Shown here piece by piece: positions 7,576-15,632 of a stretch of DNA of 64,000 bases; the stretch's first letter is position 1; each line of letters opens with the position of its first letter. A model generated the notes under the pieces. The model searched no databases. It was not told the origin of the DNA and saw only the letters and a list, made by a program, of their open reading frames with translations. The stretch comes from Terriglobia bacterium (GTDB lineage Bacteria > Acidobacteriota > Terriglobia > Bryobacterales > Bryobacteraceae), in the NCBI GenBank assembly GCA_010084195.1, contig RGPS01000002.1, positions 1 to 64,000 of the forward strand, given 5' to 3'. The position numbers and the translations under genes are program-made.

Positions 7576-8625
7576 ATGCACCCCATTCTTACAAACGGGA
7601 GGTGGCTGGCCGGGTATTTCTCGGTGTGGATACCTCTCGGGGCCATCCTCGGGATTGCGGCGAACCTGGCGGGGCGCTGGTCCGTGGCGGCTGCGATTGC
7701 CTGGACGGTTCCGGTAGCACTGCTGCTGGCAGTGGTGTGCCTGGCACCGTATTACGTGTGCCGGACGCTCCCCTTACGATCTTCAGCGTGGACCAAATTG
7801 GCTTTCAACCATTTGGTGCCGGCGATTGGCATCTCCGGTGCCGTGACAGTGGCCGGAAGAATGCTCACCTCCGGCCTGGCAGCAACATTTCCGGAGTTTG
7901 GCGCAGGCCTGGGGCCGTCAGCGCCGGTGCTGCAGGCGATGTTTGCGATGCTCTATCTCCTGTCTGTCGCACTGCACTACGCCTGGCTGGAAATGCAGGC
8001 ATCGCGAAAGGCCGAGGTGCTGGCGCGGGAAGCGCAACTGCGGGCGTTGAAGGCGCAGGTAAATCCCCACTTCCTGTTCAATAGTCTGAATTCGATCAGC
8101 GCCCTGACGGCGGTGGACGCCGAACAGGCTCGGGAGATGTGCATTCGGCTGGCGGATTTCCTGCGTACTTCCCTCCGGTTGGGGGAACGAACCAATGTCC
8201 CGTTTCGAGAGGAACTGGAATTGACGCAAATGTATCTCAATGTGGAGAAAGTTCGCTTTAGGGAGCGCTTACGGATTCGGGTGGACGTGGCGGAAGACTG
8301 CCTCGGGGCTGAGGTGCCGCCACTGATTATTCAGCCGCTGGTTGAGAACGCAGTGAAGCACGGCGTGGCCATGATGGCCGAGGGTGGGGAGATCACAATG
8401 GAAGGTCGCCTGAAAAACGGGCAACTTTGGTTTCGGATCGGGAACCCGTTTGACCCCGAATCGCCCTCAACGGGCAGGAATGGCCTGGGGTTGCGAAATA
8501 TTCGGGAACGGCTGGCGTCCAGATATGGAAACGGGGCAAGGATGGAAATTTTAGCTCGGGAGGACTGGTACGAGGTGATAGTAACGATTCCGATGGGGCG
8601 AGCGGGTTCCGGAGAAATGGCATGA
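7576..8625 (+). CDS. LytS/YehU-type sensor histidine kinase
   Basis: The 349-residue protein has four or five membrane segments in the first ~140 residues, a linker helix, and then the His_kinase (PF06580) signature NPHFLFNSLNS with the phospho-acceptor histidine near residue 165. The ATPase part has LVENAVKHGV (N box) and GNGLGLRNIRERL-type G box close to residue 310. It should phosphorylate the LytTR regulator encoded next, whose ATG overlaps its stop by 4 bases. No extracellular sensor domain is visible, so signal input may come through the membrane block or the LiaF-like neighbour. The start ATG has no strong ribosome binding site. Confidence 0.88.
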   Translation: MHPILTNGRWLAGYFSVWIPLGAILGIAANLAGRWSVAAAIAWTVPVALLLAVVCLAPYYVCRTLPLRSSAWTKLAFNHLVPAIGISGAVTVAGRMLTSGLAATFPEFGAGLGPSAPVLQAMFAMLYLLSVALHYAWLEMQASRKAEVLAREAQLRALKAQVNPHFLFNSLNSISALTAVDAEQAREMCIRLADFLRTSLRLGERTNVPFREELELTQMYLNVEKVRFRERLRIRVDVAEDCLGAEVPPLIIQPLVENAVKHGVAMMAEGGEITMEGRLKNGQLWFRIGNPFDPESPSTGRNGLGLRNIRERLASRYGNGARMEILAREDWYEVIVTIPMGRAGSGEMA

Positions 8626-9377
8626 GACTGCGTGCGGTGCTGGCTGATGACGAAGAGCTGGCAAGACGGGTCCTTCGTGAGCATCTTCTGCGGGACGGCT
8701 CGATTGAGATTGTGGCAGAGTGTTCAAACGGGTTCGAGGCTGTCAAGGCGATCCACGAGATGAAGCCTGACGTTGCTTTTTTGGATGTCCAGATGCCAAA
8801 GCTGGATGGCTTTGAGGTGCTGGAACTGGCGACGGAGGCCAGAACGGTGGTTTTCGTGACGGCGTTTGATGAGTATGCGATGCGGGCGTTTGAGGCCGCC
8901 GCTGTCGATTACCTGCTGAAGCCCTTCAGCGCAGCACGGCTGGAAGCCTCTCTGGCTCGGGTCCGCACGCGGCTGGGAGCAACTGTTCCTGAGACCGCAG
9001 CGGCGCATGAGTTGAAACAGGCGTCGCGCCGGCCTGGTGAGTTTTTGGAACGCATTGTGGTGAAGGATGGTCCAAGAGTTCAGGTGATCCCGGTAAACAA
9101 GCTCGACTACGCTGAAGCCCAGGACGACTACGTATCGCTCCGCAGTGAGGGTAAGAACTGGATGAAGCAGCAGACGATTGGCAGTCTGGAGGCTTCGCTT
9201 GACCCCCAACGTTTTCTGCGTACCCACCGATCCTGGCTGGTAAATATTCAGAAAATTTCGCGGATTGACCCCAATACCAAAGACACCTGGCTGGCAGTTC
9301 TTGCTGATGGCACACAGGCGCCGGTGAGCCGGACCGGGTATTCGAGGTTTCGGGAACTGGTCGGGGGGCACGATTAG
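8622..9377 (+). CDS. LytTR-family response regulator
   Basis: The 251-residue protein has an N-terminal receiver domain (acidic pair D9-D10, phospho-acceptor D55 in FLDVQMPK, conserved K100 in YLLKP) and a C-terminal LytTR DNA-binding domain from about residue 145 (VIPVNKLDYAEAQDDYVSL, FLRTHRSWLVNI, VSRTGYSRF). The order and length are normal for AlgR/LytR-type regulators. It overlaps the kinase gene by 4 bases and is its probable partner. Targets are unknown. The neighbouring LiaF-like genes are the natural first candidates for autoregulation. Confidence 0.9.
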   Translation: MRLRAVLADDEELARRVLREHLLRDGSIEIVAECSNGFEAVKAIHEMKPDVAFLDVQMPKLDGFEVLELATEARTVVFVTAFDEYAMRAFEAAAVDYLLKPFSAARLEASLARVRTRLGATVPETAAAHELKQASRRPGEFLERIVVKDGPRVQVIPVNKLDYAEAQDDYVSLRSEGKNWMKQQTIGSLEASLDPQRFLRTHRSWLVNIQKISRIDPNTKDTWLAVLADGTQAPVSRTGYSRFRELVGGHD

Positions 9378-9399
9378 GCTGGCCCGGTATATTGGTTAT

Positions 9400-10218
9400 G
9401 TGCGTTCTCTTAGACGTGCAGTGGTTGCGCTGACCCTGGTTTCAGCCGCGACTCTCTGTGCGGCAGTTATTCCTATATCCCATTTGGATCCAGCGACTTC
9501 GAAGGCTTTTGACGACTACGTTACAGCCTACGAGAAGGGGGATTACACGAACTTTCAGGCTTCCGGCAAGCTCTGGGTGGACCGACAGTGCTGCAACTGT
9601 TGCGGTAAGCCAGCAGCCTTCGACGAAAACAAGCCTGTGACGGAGGCCCGCCAGAATAAGGACGTTGCCAACGGGAGTATCCACCACTTTTCAGGCTCGA
9701 TCCGGGTGAATGGGGCCACGATTGAGATGGTTCGAAAGGTGATGCAGGATTACCCGAACTATCTGAAGTACTTCAAGGGTGACCTGGGAAGTGCGAAGGG
9801 AGAACGGCAACCCAACAGCACACCCGAGGACGAGCACTTTCTGACCAACCTGTTTCTGGTCCAGACTACGCTGTGGATCAGCGTGACGTATGACTCGCAC
9901 TACGACGTCCACTACCGTCGCCTGGATAAGAATCGGTGGGTAGTCAAATCTGCATCCACCAGCTTCCGGGAACAGCGTGATCCGAAGAATGCGGCTGCGG
10001 GCTTATTCCCCGAAGGCGAGGATCACGGCTTTCTGTGGAAAAGCAATACCTACTGGTTGATTCGGGAGCGAGATGGAGGGCTGGATATGCAGGTGGACAG
10101 CATGTCACTTTCGCGACAGAGTCCAACCGGCTTTGGGTGGTGGGGAACCAAACGCACCAAAGACGCAGTGGACAAGATGCTGCGGGATACCAAAGCTGCC
10201 ATTGAGAGTGTTAAGTAG
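9400..10218 (+). CDS. Secreted acidobacterial conserved protein, SRPBCC-like
   Basis: The 272-residue protein has a signal peptide (RRAVVALTLVSAATLCAA) and then a region resembling START/polyketide-cyclase-like (SRPBCC) secreted proteins that I associate with Acidobacteria: HHFSGSIRVNGATIEMV, MQDYPNYLKYF, DVHYRRLD, a hydrophobic FLWKSNTYWLIRERDGGL strand and SMSLSRQSPTGFGW. Ligand and function are unknown. A CCNCC cluster near residue 66 is odd for an exported protein. GTG 9400 is the start, and no strong ribosome binding site is seen. It lies 22 bases after the regulator gene and faces a convergent operon, so it may be the last gene of the kinase operon. Confidence 0.65.
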   Translation: MRSLRRAVVALTLVSAATLCAAVIPISHLDPATSKAFDDYVTAYEKGDYTNFQASGKLWVDRQCCNCCGKPAAFDENKPVTEARQNKDVANGSIHHFSGSIRVNGATIEMVRKVMQDYPNYLKYFKGDLGSAKGERQPNSTPEDEHFLTNLFLVQTTLWISVTYDSHYDVHYRRLDKNRWVVKSASTSFREQRDPKNAAAGLFPEGEDHGFLWKSNTYWLIRERDGGLDMQVDSMSLSRQSPTGFGWWGTKRTKDAVDKMLRDTKAAIESVK

Positions 10219-10225
10219 CTCCTGA

Positions 10226-10483
10226 CTAACGAAGGTGGCCCGGCGTCCACCGCAGTTTACGTGGTTTGTTTTCGCGGAGTGTGGCATTCACCTCTTCCAG
10301 CGAGCCGAAGAAGCCACCAAAGCTGTTTTCAAGATGCTGCGGGCGGCGACAGGTCTTCGTAAAGTCGCGGTGGCGGAACTGCCCGGATGCCGCGATAACG
10401 GCCGTGCCCATCACCCGGTATTCGTGCGTACCCTGCGCCCAGGCGAGGCCATTCGGAGTGTCCAGCCAGACAGCAAAACCCAT
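10226..10483 (-). CDS. Small conserved protein downstream of DUF4824
   Basis: The 85-residue soluble protein begins MGFAVWLDTPNG, continues HEYRVMGTAVIA, and ends with an FRHRDF segment and FGGFFGSLEEVNATLR. The pattern of strands followed by an FG-FF-SLEEVN helix resembles small uncharacterised proteins I associate with Acidobacteria, so I regard it as a real gene. It starts 14 bases after the DUF4824 stop and is the last gene of a three-gene unit. Function is unknown. The alternative is that it is a chance reading frame, but the GC-rich codon pattern and the conserved-looking C-terminus argue against that. Confidence 0.5.
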   Translation of the reverse strand: MGFAVWLDTPNGLAWAQGTHEYRVMGTAVIAASGQFRHRDFTKTCRRPQHLENSFGGFFGSLEEVNATLRENKPRKLRWTPGHLR

Positions 10484-10497
10484 GGTTTCAATTTTGG

Positions 10498-11166
10498 CTA
10501 ACGCGGGGTGGAAAAGTCCACTCCCGTTACCCTGGGTTCGTGGAGCGACCCGTAGGTGAGGTGGAGGCGGAATGCCGCGTTGGGGTGGGTTCGAATTTGC
10601 GTACTGAAGGGTTTGGGGATGTGGATCTGCGTCGGCACCTTATCCACGATGGCCGTGAGGGCTGGTACTCCGGTTCCGGAAGTAACCTGAATGGTAACGA
10701 TAGCCGGGAGGATCAGAACGTGCTTCGAATCCGGATATCTGCCTCGCAAAGCGTTGGAGTCAACAGCGGTCTCCAGCAGTGTCAGACCAGTGCCTGAGGT
10801 TGCAAGCTGCATCGCCACAAAGGCGCGGCGGGAGGGTTGGCGTCTGTAGAAAGCCTGTGCATCGGAAGAAGCGGGGGAGACGGAACAATCGAAGCCGAGA
10901 CGTTGCAGGGCCTCGCGGGCTATCCAAATCCGTGGCCAGCCCCAGTCGTCCATGGTTTCCGGCATACCCGGGTATTGCCAACGAATATTGAAGTTCACGC
11001 TGGAATCCTCGTCTTTGGCATCTGACCTGGACAACGAGGAAAGCGCTTCGGAGTTGAGGGTGATGGAGGTATCGGGAACCCCTGCACTATTTCTGGCGAC
11101 GTGCCACAAGGTGATGGCATTGGCCAGTGCCAGGGCGGCCAACGCGACCAGAAGAGATTTTTTCAC
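10498..11166 (-). CDS. DUF4824 (GDYXXLXY-like) protein
   Basis: The 222-residue protein starts with one hydrophobic signal-anchor (KKSLLVALAALALANAITLW). A periplasmic-type domain with beta-strand content follows: SVNFNIRWQYPG, WGWPRIWIAREALQRLGFD, RRAFVAMQL, then HLTYGSLHEPRVTGVDF. DUF4824 proteins are usually encoded directly after a DUF2157 membrane protein, as here. The GTG start overlaps the DUF2157 stop (GTGA), and GAGG lies just upstream. A longer frame exists upstream but only re-reads DUF2157. Biochemical role is unknown; the pair probably works at the inner membrane. Confidence 0.75.
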   Translation of the reverse strand: MKKSLLVALAALALANAITLWHVARNSAGVPDTSITLNSEALSSLSRSDAKDEDSSVNFNIRWQYPGMPETMDDWGWPRIWIAREALQRLGFDCSVSPASSDAQAFYRRQPSRRAFVAMQLATSGTGLTLLETAVDSNALRGRYPDSKHVLILPAIVTIQVTSGTGVPALTAIVDKVPTQIHIPKPFSTQIRTHPNAAFRLHLTYGSLHEPRVTGVDFSTPR

Positions 11167-12227
11167 GCCCACCTCCTGAGCTGCCGGAGGGCAATGACGA
11201 CGACAACGCCAAATAGGCCGAGGATCCCGAAGAAGAGCCACGAGGGCATCCAGGCCCACCACCAGGCATGGAGGCGAAAAACCAGCAGGCCGCAGAAAAA
11301 AAATGCTGCCAAATTTACCTGGCCAGGCCATTGGCGACGAATCCCCAGCCAGATGGCCCCCATGGCGATGACGAGGCCGAGGCTTCGGTAGCCAGTGCGA
11401 ATGACATCGGGAGCAAACGGGAAAAAGCTGATCATATTGCCCTCCGCCAGGCTGACCACGGCAATGAAGAAAATGGATATCCCGAGGGTTCGGTAGACGC
11501 TTTCGAAGGCAGGGTTTTGGGCATGGCGGAGCCACAGCGGCACGGACCAGAGAATAAGCGCGAGACTCGCTGCGTACTCGGGCCGGGCACCAAATTCAAG
11601 CCAGTCGTAACCGAGCGACGAAGTCAGAAACGCGCAACCATAACTGACAAGCAAAAATAAGCCGATAGTGAGATGCAACCGCTGGCCATAGCGATAGGCG
11701 AGAGCCACGGCAAATACGCCCCAGGCGAGCAGCGCGCGTTCCGAGGGAGCGATATTGAACACCTGCCCGAGGACCACGAGGTTCAGGGCAAAAGCAGCCA
11801 GCGAAACCAGGGAGAGGAGGCTGGCGAAATAGAGCGTCCGCTCCCGCCTCGCCGCATATTCAGCTCCGGCCAGGAGCGCGGCAGGAGCCAGGATCACGAA
11901 AAACACCTGCATCCATGTATCGAAAAACCCCCAGTAGCGCTGAAACAGGAGCACGAGGGAGACCGCCAGCGCGAATCCACCCAGGGCGGACGCGATTCGT
12001 GCGCCCCAGGACATGGCGCCCTGAGCAGTGTTGCGGTCCAGGTCAAAAACAGCCCCCAGAGAGGCCAGGCGTGACTCCGCCCAGAGATCAAACCGTTGTT
12101 TTTGCTCAGAGGAAAGAACCAGTACCTCTGCCAGTTCACCGCTCGTCAGGTCCCTTTGCAGAGTCCGGATACCGTCCGCTTGCCTTTGTGCCTCAGCCCT
12201 GTCTTGCACCACAGAATTCCGTCTCAA
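11163..12227 (-). CDS. DUF2157 multi-pass membrane protein
   Basis: The protein is up to 354 residues. It has a cytosolic N-terminal helical segment (LTSGELAEVLVLSSEQKQR) and about nine to ten hydrophobic helices from residue ~70 (ALGGFALAVSLVLLFQRYW onward). This matches DUF2157 (PF09925), in which a short N-terminal region precedes a multi-helix membrane block. The start is uncertain: TTG 12227 gives the longest form, with GTG codons a few residues in. Function is unknown. It leads the DUF2157-DUF4824-small protein unit and is divergent from the phosphatidyltransferase gene only 30 bases away. Confidence 0.75.
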   Translation of the reverse strand: MRRNSVVQDRAEAQRQADGIRTLQRDLTSGELAEVLVLSSEQKQRFDLWAESRLASLGAVFDLDRNTAQGAMSWGARIASALGGFALAVSLVLLFQRYWGFFDTWMQVFFVILAPAALLAGAEYAARRERTLYFASLLSLVSLAAFALNLVVLGQVFNIAPSERALLAWGVFAVALAYRYGQRLHLTIGLFLLVSYGCAFLTSSLGYDWLEFGARPEYAASLALILWSVPLWLRHAQNPAFESVYRTLGISIFFIAVVSLAEGNMISFFPFAPDVIRTGYRSLGLVIAMGAIWLGIRRQWPGQVNLAAFFFCGLLVFRLHAWWWAWMPSWLFFGILGLFGVVVVIALRQLRRWA

Positions 12228-12257
12228 TCGTACACCTTATGATGGGTAGTAAGCACG

Positions 12258-12800
12258 TTGTTTTCCATACCCAACCTATTTACCGCGCTCCGAATTCTGG
12301 CGACACCCTTTATTTTGAGGGCGCTGGCGGAGGGGCATTTCATTCTGGGTGGCTGGCTGGTAGGTATTGCGGCCTTCACCGACCTGCTGGATGGTGCCGT
12401 TGCCCGGCGGTTCGGAGGCGAAACCAAATTCGGGCAGTATCTGGACCCGATTGCCGACAAGATCCTGCTGAGTGCCGTCTATATTGGCCTTGGCCTGGGA
12501 GGTGCCGTTCCCAAATGGCTGCTCGTGGTGATTTTTGGCCGTGACCTGTGGATTCTGGGGCTTTCCGGCCTCGCGCTGGTCACGACGAAGTACCGGGAAA
12601 TGCAACCCAGCAATTGGGGGAAGGCCAGTACCTACGCCCAGGTGATGACGGCAGTGGGCGTCCTGGCGGGGAACGGCTACCGTGACGAGGCGCTGCTGCT
12701 GGTTTGCACGGGGTTGTTTTGGATCATCACTTTCCTGGCGGTAATGAGTGCGGGAGACTACACGTGGCGGGGAGTAAGATGGTGGTTAGCCCGTCGCTGA
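12258..12800 (+). CDS. CDP-alcohol phosphatidyltransferase (PgsA-like)
   Basis: This 180-residue inner-membrane enzyme carries the full CDP-alcohol phosphatidyltransferase motif: DLLDGAVAR, then G and QYLDPIADK, with the four metal-binding aspartates in place. The start IPNLFTALRI is typical of phosphatidylglycerophosphate synthases and relatives. It would transfer a phosphatidyl group from CDP-diacylglycerol to an alcohol, most likely glycerol-3-phosphate, although cardiolipin-synthase-like use cannot be excluded. The start is TTG 12258, and no ATG would preserve the N-terminal helix. It is divergent from DUF2157 and is followed by a candidate promoter. Confidence 0.8.
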   Translation: MFSIPNLFTALRILATPFILRALAEGHFILGGWLVGIAAFTDLLDGAVARRFGGETKFGQYLDPIADKILLSAVYIGLGLGGAVPKWLLVVIFGRDLWILGLSGLALVTTKYREMQPSNWGKASTYAQVMTAVGVLAGNGYRDEALLLVCTGLFWIITFLAVMSAGDYTWRGVRWWLARR

Positions 12801-12811
12801 TGGTATATCTG

Positions 12812-12840
12812 TTGACCTGTCGGCAGCGCAGGAGTAGGCT
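12812..12840 (+). promoter_or_regulatory. Candidate sigma-70-type promoter before the PH-like membrane gene
   Basis: A -35-like TTGACC (12812-12817) is 17 bases from a poor -10 TAGGCT (12835-12840), with the start codon at 12862. Five of six -35 bases match the consensus but only three of six in the -10, so this is a weak prediction. Confidence 0.3.
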
Positions 12841-12861
12841 TAGAGGTAGTAGGGTCGCAGA

Positions 12862-13452
12862 ATGAGTCGTTACGTTCCAGCTCGCCACTATGTATCGTTC
12901 GGAGTCGTCGCCTTGGCGTTGGCGGGATTCTCTGCCTGGCTGGGAATGTCCTGGTCGCCAGCATTTTTTCCGGCAGCGATGTTTCTGCTGAGCGCCGTAC
13001 TGCTTCTGGCCCTTGCCGCTCGTCCCGCAATCACCGTGCATGATGATCACGTGCAGATCGGCAAGCGGATCATTCCGTGGCAGGATGTTCGAAGTGTGGA
13101 TCGAACGGGATGGATTTCACCTCTGGTTGTAAAACTGAGCATGTTCGACGATGAGGCAGTGTGGCTGGTGTATCCCGGAGAAGTGGACGGATGCAAACAC
13201 CTTCTGCGGACGCTTCGCCAGATGGCTAGCTACGCCAGAATTGATGGAATCCCTTACCGGCAGTACTGGGGTGAAATGCTGGGTGCCCAGGAAGCCCGGC
13301 GGATGGCCTCACCTCGCTATCGCGTCCTGCGGATAGAGGATGAGGAAGAAGTAGAGCGTCTGTACTTCCTGCTCAAAACCGTGGGACACATTGGACCCAC
13401 CGGCTCAGAACCTCGCAATTCCAGTCACCATAATTCCGGGGATGAGCGCTAA
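12862..13452 (+). CDS. Membrane-anchored PH-like domain protein
   Basis: The 196-residue protein has two hydrophobic helices (YVSFGVVALALAGFSAWLG and FFPAAMFLLSAVLLLALAA). A short beta-rich stretch follows that resembles bacterial PH domains (ITVHDDHVQIGKRIIPWQDV, VVKLSMFDDEAVWLVYPGE), where the strand carrying IPW.DV is typical. The C-terminal tail is acidic and then polar (RIEDEEEVERLYFLL). Function is unknown; such proteins are usually inner-membrane accessory factors. It ends 3 bases before the YdcF-like gene and is probably co-transcribed with it. Confidence 0.55.
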   Translation: MSRYVPARHYVSFGVVALALAGFSAWLGMSWSPAFFPAAMFLLSAVLLLALAARPAITVHDDHVQIGKRIIPWQDVRSVDRTGWISPLVVKLSMFDDEAVWLVYPGEVDGCKHLLRTLRQMASYARIDGIPYRQYWGEMLGAQEARRMASPRYRVLRIEDEEEVERLYFLLKTVGHIGPTGSEPRNSSHHNSGDER

Positions 13453-13455
13453 GAC

Positions 13456-14052
13456 TTGCTGAAGCCTCGATGGGTCCGCGTCTCGCTGTTACTGGCGGTC
13501 ACACTCGGCATCCTTTTTCTAAGTCGCGAAAAGGTTCTGTGGGCTCTGGGCCAGATGCTCGTGCATACCGAGGCTCCGGTTCGCGGGGATGCCGTGGTGG
13601 TGCTTGGCGGAGATGGGAGCGGCAATCGTGTGCTGAAAGGCGCGCAACTGGTGAACGACGGATGGGCTCCCGTGTTGGTGATCAGCGGTGCCGGCGGACA
13701 ATACGGGTACCGCGAGACCAGCCTGGCAATGAACTTCGCAGCCGACAGGGGCTTTCCCCGGGACAAGATGGTCGCTGTTCCGCATACGGCTCTCAGCACT
13801 GCCGATGAGGCTGTCTACGACGTTCGTGAGCTAAGGAAAATGGGGGTTCGCCGGTACATTCTGGTGACCAGTTTCAGCCACACGGCCAGAGCCCGGCAAG
13901 TTTTCCAACGAACTGCCCCCGATTTGGAGTTCGTGACGGTAGGCTGCGATGAACGGTTCTGGGCCCAGGGTCGATGGTGGACGAATCGCGAAGGCCGCAA
14001 GATCTGGTTCTTCGCGACGGTGAAGTCGATCGCCGACTACCTGGATATCTAA
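13456..14052 (+). CDS. YdcF/DUF218-family membrane-anchored protein
   Basis: The 198-residue protein has one N-terminal membrane helix (VSLLLAVTLGILFL) and a DUF218 domain: GDAVVVLGGDGSGNRVLKGA, APVLVISGAGG, TADEAVYDVRELRKMGV, ILVTSFSHTARA. The family includes SanA and YdcF and is linked to envelope integrity, with binding to nucleotide-like ligands proposed. The start is TTG 13456. Its stop codon overlaps the stop of the convergent PQQ dehydrogenase gene (TAA at 14050-14052, antisense TAG at 14049-14051), so the two transcripts must overlap. Confidence 0.8.
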   Translation: MLKPRWVRVSLLLAVTLGILFLSREKVLWALGQMLVHTEAPVRGDAVVVLGGDGSGNRVLKGAQLVNDGWAPVLVISGAGGQYGYRETSLAMNFAADRGFPRDKMVAVPHTALSTADEAVYDVRELRKMGVRRYILVTSFSHTARARQVFQRTAPDLEFVTVGCDERFWAQGRWWTNREGRKIWFFATVKSIADYLDI

Positions 14053-15632
14053 CGATTGAGCGCGAACGCGTAAATCGAATCACCTGCACCCACCACCACG
14101 TATTGCTTGCCGTCCAGTTCATAGGAAATCGGGCCGTTGGCCACTGTCCCACCCAGCCGTGAATGCCAGAGAATACCGCCGGCGGTGGCATCGAACGCTA
14201 TGAAATTATTGTACTGGTCCCCTGTAAACATCAGATTTCCGACCGTGGAGAGGACCCCAAAATTCCCGCCGCCAAGGCCGGGGAATTCATGCATCCATTT
14301 GACCTTGCCGGTTTTGTAGTCCAGAGCCTTGACCGACGCCTTTGACCACAGATTGGTCTCTTTGCCGGCGAAGCCTTCGGGCTTCTCTTCCGTATCAGTG
14401 AGGAAAAGCAAGCTGTAGTTCTCGGTCCCGCTAACGTAGAACAGCCCTGATTGCGGGCTAAACGATGGAGGTGCCCAGTTGGTACCGCCAGAGGCAGACG
14501 GCATGCTGAGGATGCCTTCTGGTTTGGGGTCCTTCTCGGGGTCGGGGATGGGCTGGCCCCTCTTATCCAGACCCTTGGACCAGTTGAGCTTGATGTACGG
14601 CTCGGAAACGATCTGCTTACCGTTGGTCCGGTCCAGCAGGAAGTAGTAGCCGTTCCGACTCGCCTGGGCGACGAGCTTACGCGGCTTTCCATCAATAACG
14701 CCGTCAATCAGCACCGGGGTCTGAATGGCGTCCCAATCGTGAGTATCGTGCGGAGAAGCCTGGAAATACCAGACCATCTTGCCGGTATCCGGATTCAGCG
14801 CCACGATGGAACACGTGTAGAGATTGTCGCCCTTGCGGCCCTGCCCTGCCCAGACGGGGTTTGGATTGCCCGTGCCGAGATAGTAGAGATTCAGCTCCGG
14901 ATCATAGGTGCCGGGCAGCCAGGTCATACCGCCGCCGTGCTCCATGGCGTCTTTATTCGGCCAGGTTTCGGCACCCGGTTCGCCGGGGCGGGGCGTGGTA
15001 TTCCAGTGCCACTGCACCTTGCCTGTCTCTGGATCACGGGCCTCCAGATAACCCGGAACGTCCAGCGAGTCACCGCCCGTGCCGACGATGATGTGATTCC
15101 CGATCACCATGGGTGCCGGCGTGGAAAAGTATTCGAGACGAACATCTCCGATTGCGGTGTGCCAGCGTTCGGTCCCGTCTTTTGCGTTCAGGCAGATCAG
15201 GTAATTGTCGGGCGTCTCGAAATAGAGCCAGTCCCGGTAGATAGCGACGCCACGGCTGCCGATGTGGATACCACCCTTTGACTTCCACTCGTAGTGCCAA
15301 AGCTGGCGACCGGTACGGGCATCTACAGCCCAGGCATGGTCAGGCGCGGAAAAGTAGAGGACTCCATTCACCATCAGGGGTGTCGCCTTCATGGTGCCGC
15401 CACCCGGTGCGGGACCGCCGAAGTTCATCCGGTAGTTCCACGCCAGCGTCATGTTGCCGACGTTGGTCGAGTTGATTTGCTTCAGGGTACTGTAGCGACG
15501 GCCTGAATAGTCGCCGTTATAGGAGGGCCAGGTATCGGTGGGAGGCTGGAGGAGCTTCTTCGGATCCAGACCCTGTCCCCAGGCAAGAGCCGTCAGGCAA
15601 ATTGAGGCGGAAAGCAGACGGGAGATTTTCAT
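14049..15632 (-). CDS. Periplasmic PQQ-dependent dehydrogenase (quinoprotein)
   Basis: The 527-residue protein has a signal peptide (LLSASICLTALAWGQ) and an eight-bladed quinoprotein propeller with repeated tryptophan-docking motifs, e.g. DARTGRQLWHYEW, NAKDGTERWHTAIG, NPDTGKMVWYFQ, DYKTGKVKWMHEF. The start WPSYNGDYSGRRYSTL is typical of soluble methanol/ethanol dehydrogenase-like enzymes, and HDTHDWD matches the region with the catalytic aspartate. The adjacent-cysteine ring of true methanol dehydrogenase is not seen. The substrate, probably an alcohol or sugar, is unknown. Electrons should pass to the dihaem cytochrome encoded directly upstream, whose stop overlaps its ATG (ATGA). Confidence 0.88.
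   Translation of the reverse strand: MKISRLLSASICLTALAWGQGLDPKKLLQPPTDTWPSYNGDYSGRRYSTLKQINSTNVGNMTLAWNYRMNFGGPAPGGGTMKATPLMVNGVLYFSAPDHAWAVDARTGRQLWHYEWKSKGGIHIGSRGVAIYRDWLYFETPDNYLICLNAKDGTERWHTAIGDVRLEYFSTPAPMVIGNHIIVGTGGDSLDVPGYLEARDPETGKVQWHWNTTPRPGEPGAETWPNKDAMEHGGGMTWLPGTYDPELNLYYLGTGNPNPVWAGQGRKGDNLYTCSIVALNPDTGKMVWYFQASPHDTHDWDAIQTPVLIDGVIDGKPRKLVAQASRNGYYFLLDRTNGKQIVSEPYIKLNWSKGLDKRGQPIPDPEKDPKPEGILSMPSASGGTNWAPPSFSPQSGLFYVSGTENYSLLFLTDTEEKPEGFAGKETNLWSKASVKALDYKTGKVKWMHEFPGLGGGNFGVLSTVGNLMFTGDQYNNFIAFDATAGGILWHSRLGGTVANGPISYELDGKQYVVVGAGDSIYAFALNR

Noticed and set aside
14451..15281. 276-residue open frame on the plus strand inside the PQQ dehydrogenase gene
   Set aside because: It is the exact antisense of a strong quinoprotein with a signal peptide and propeller motifs; composition is Arg/Val/Gly-rich without any known motif.
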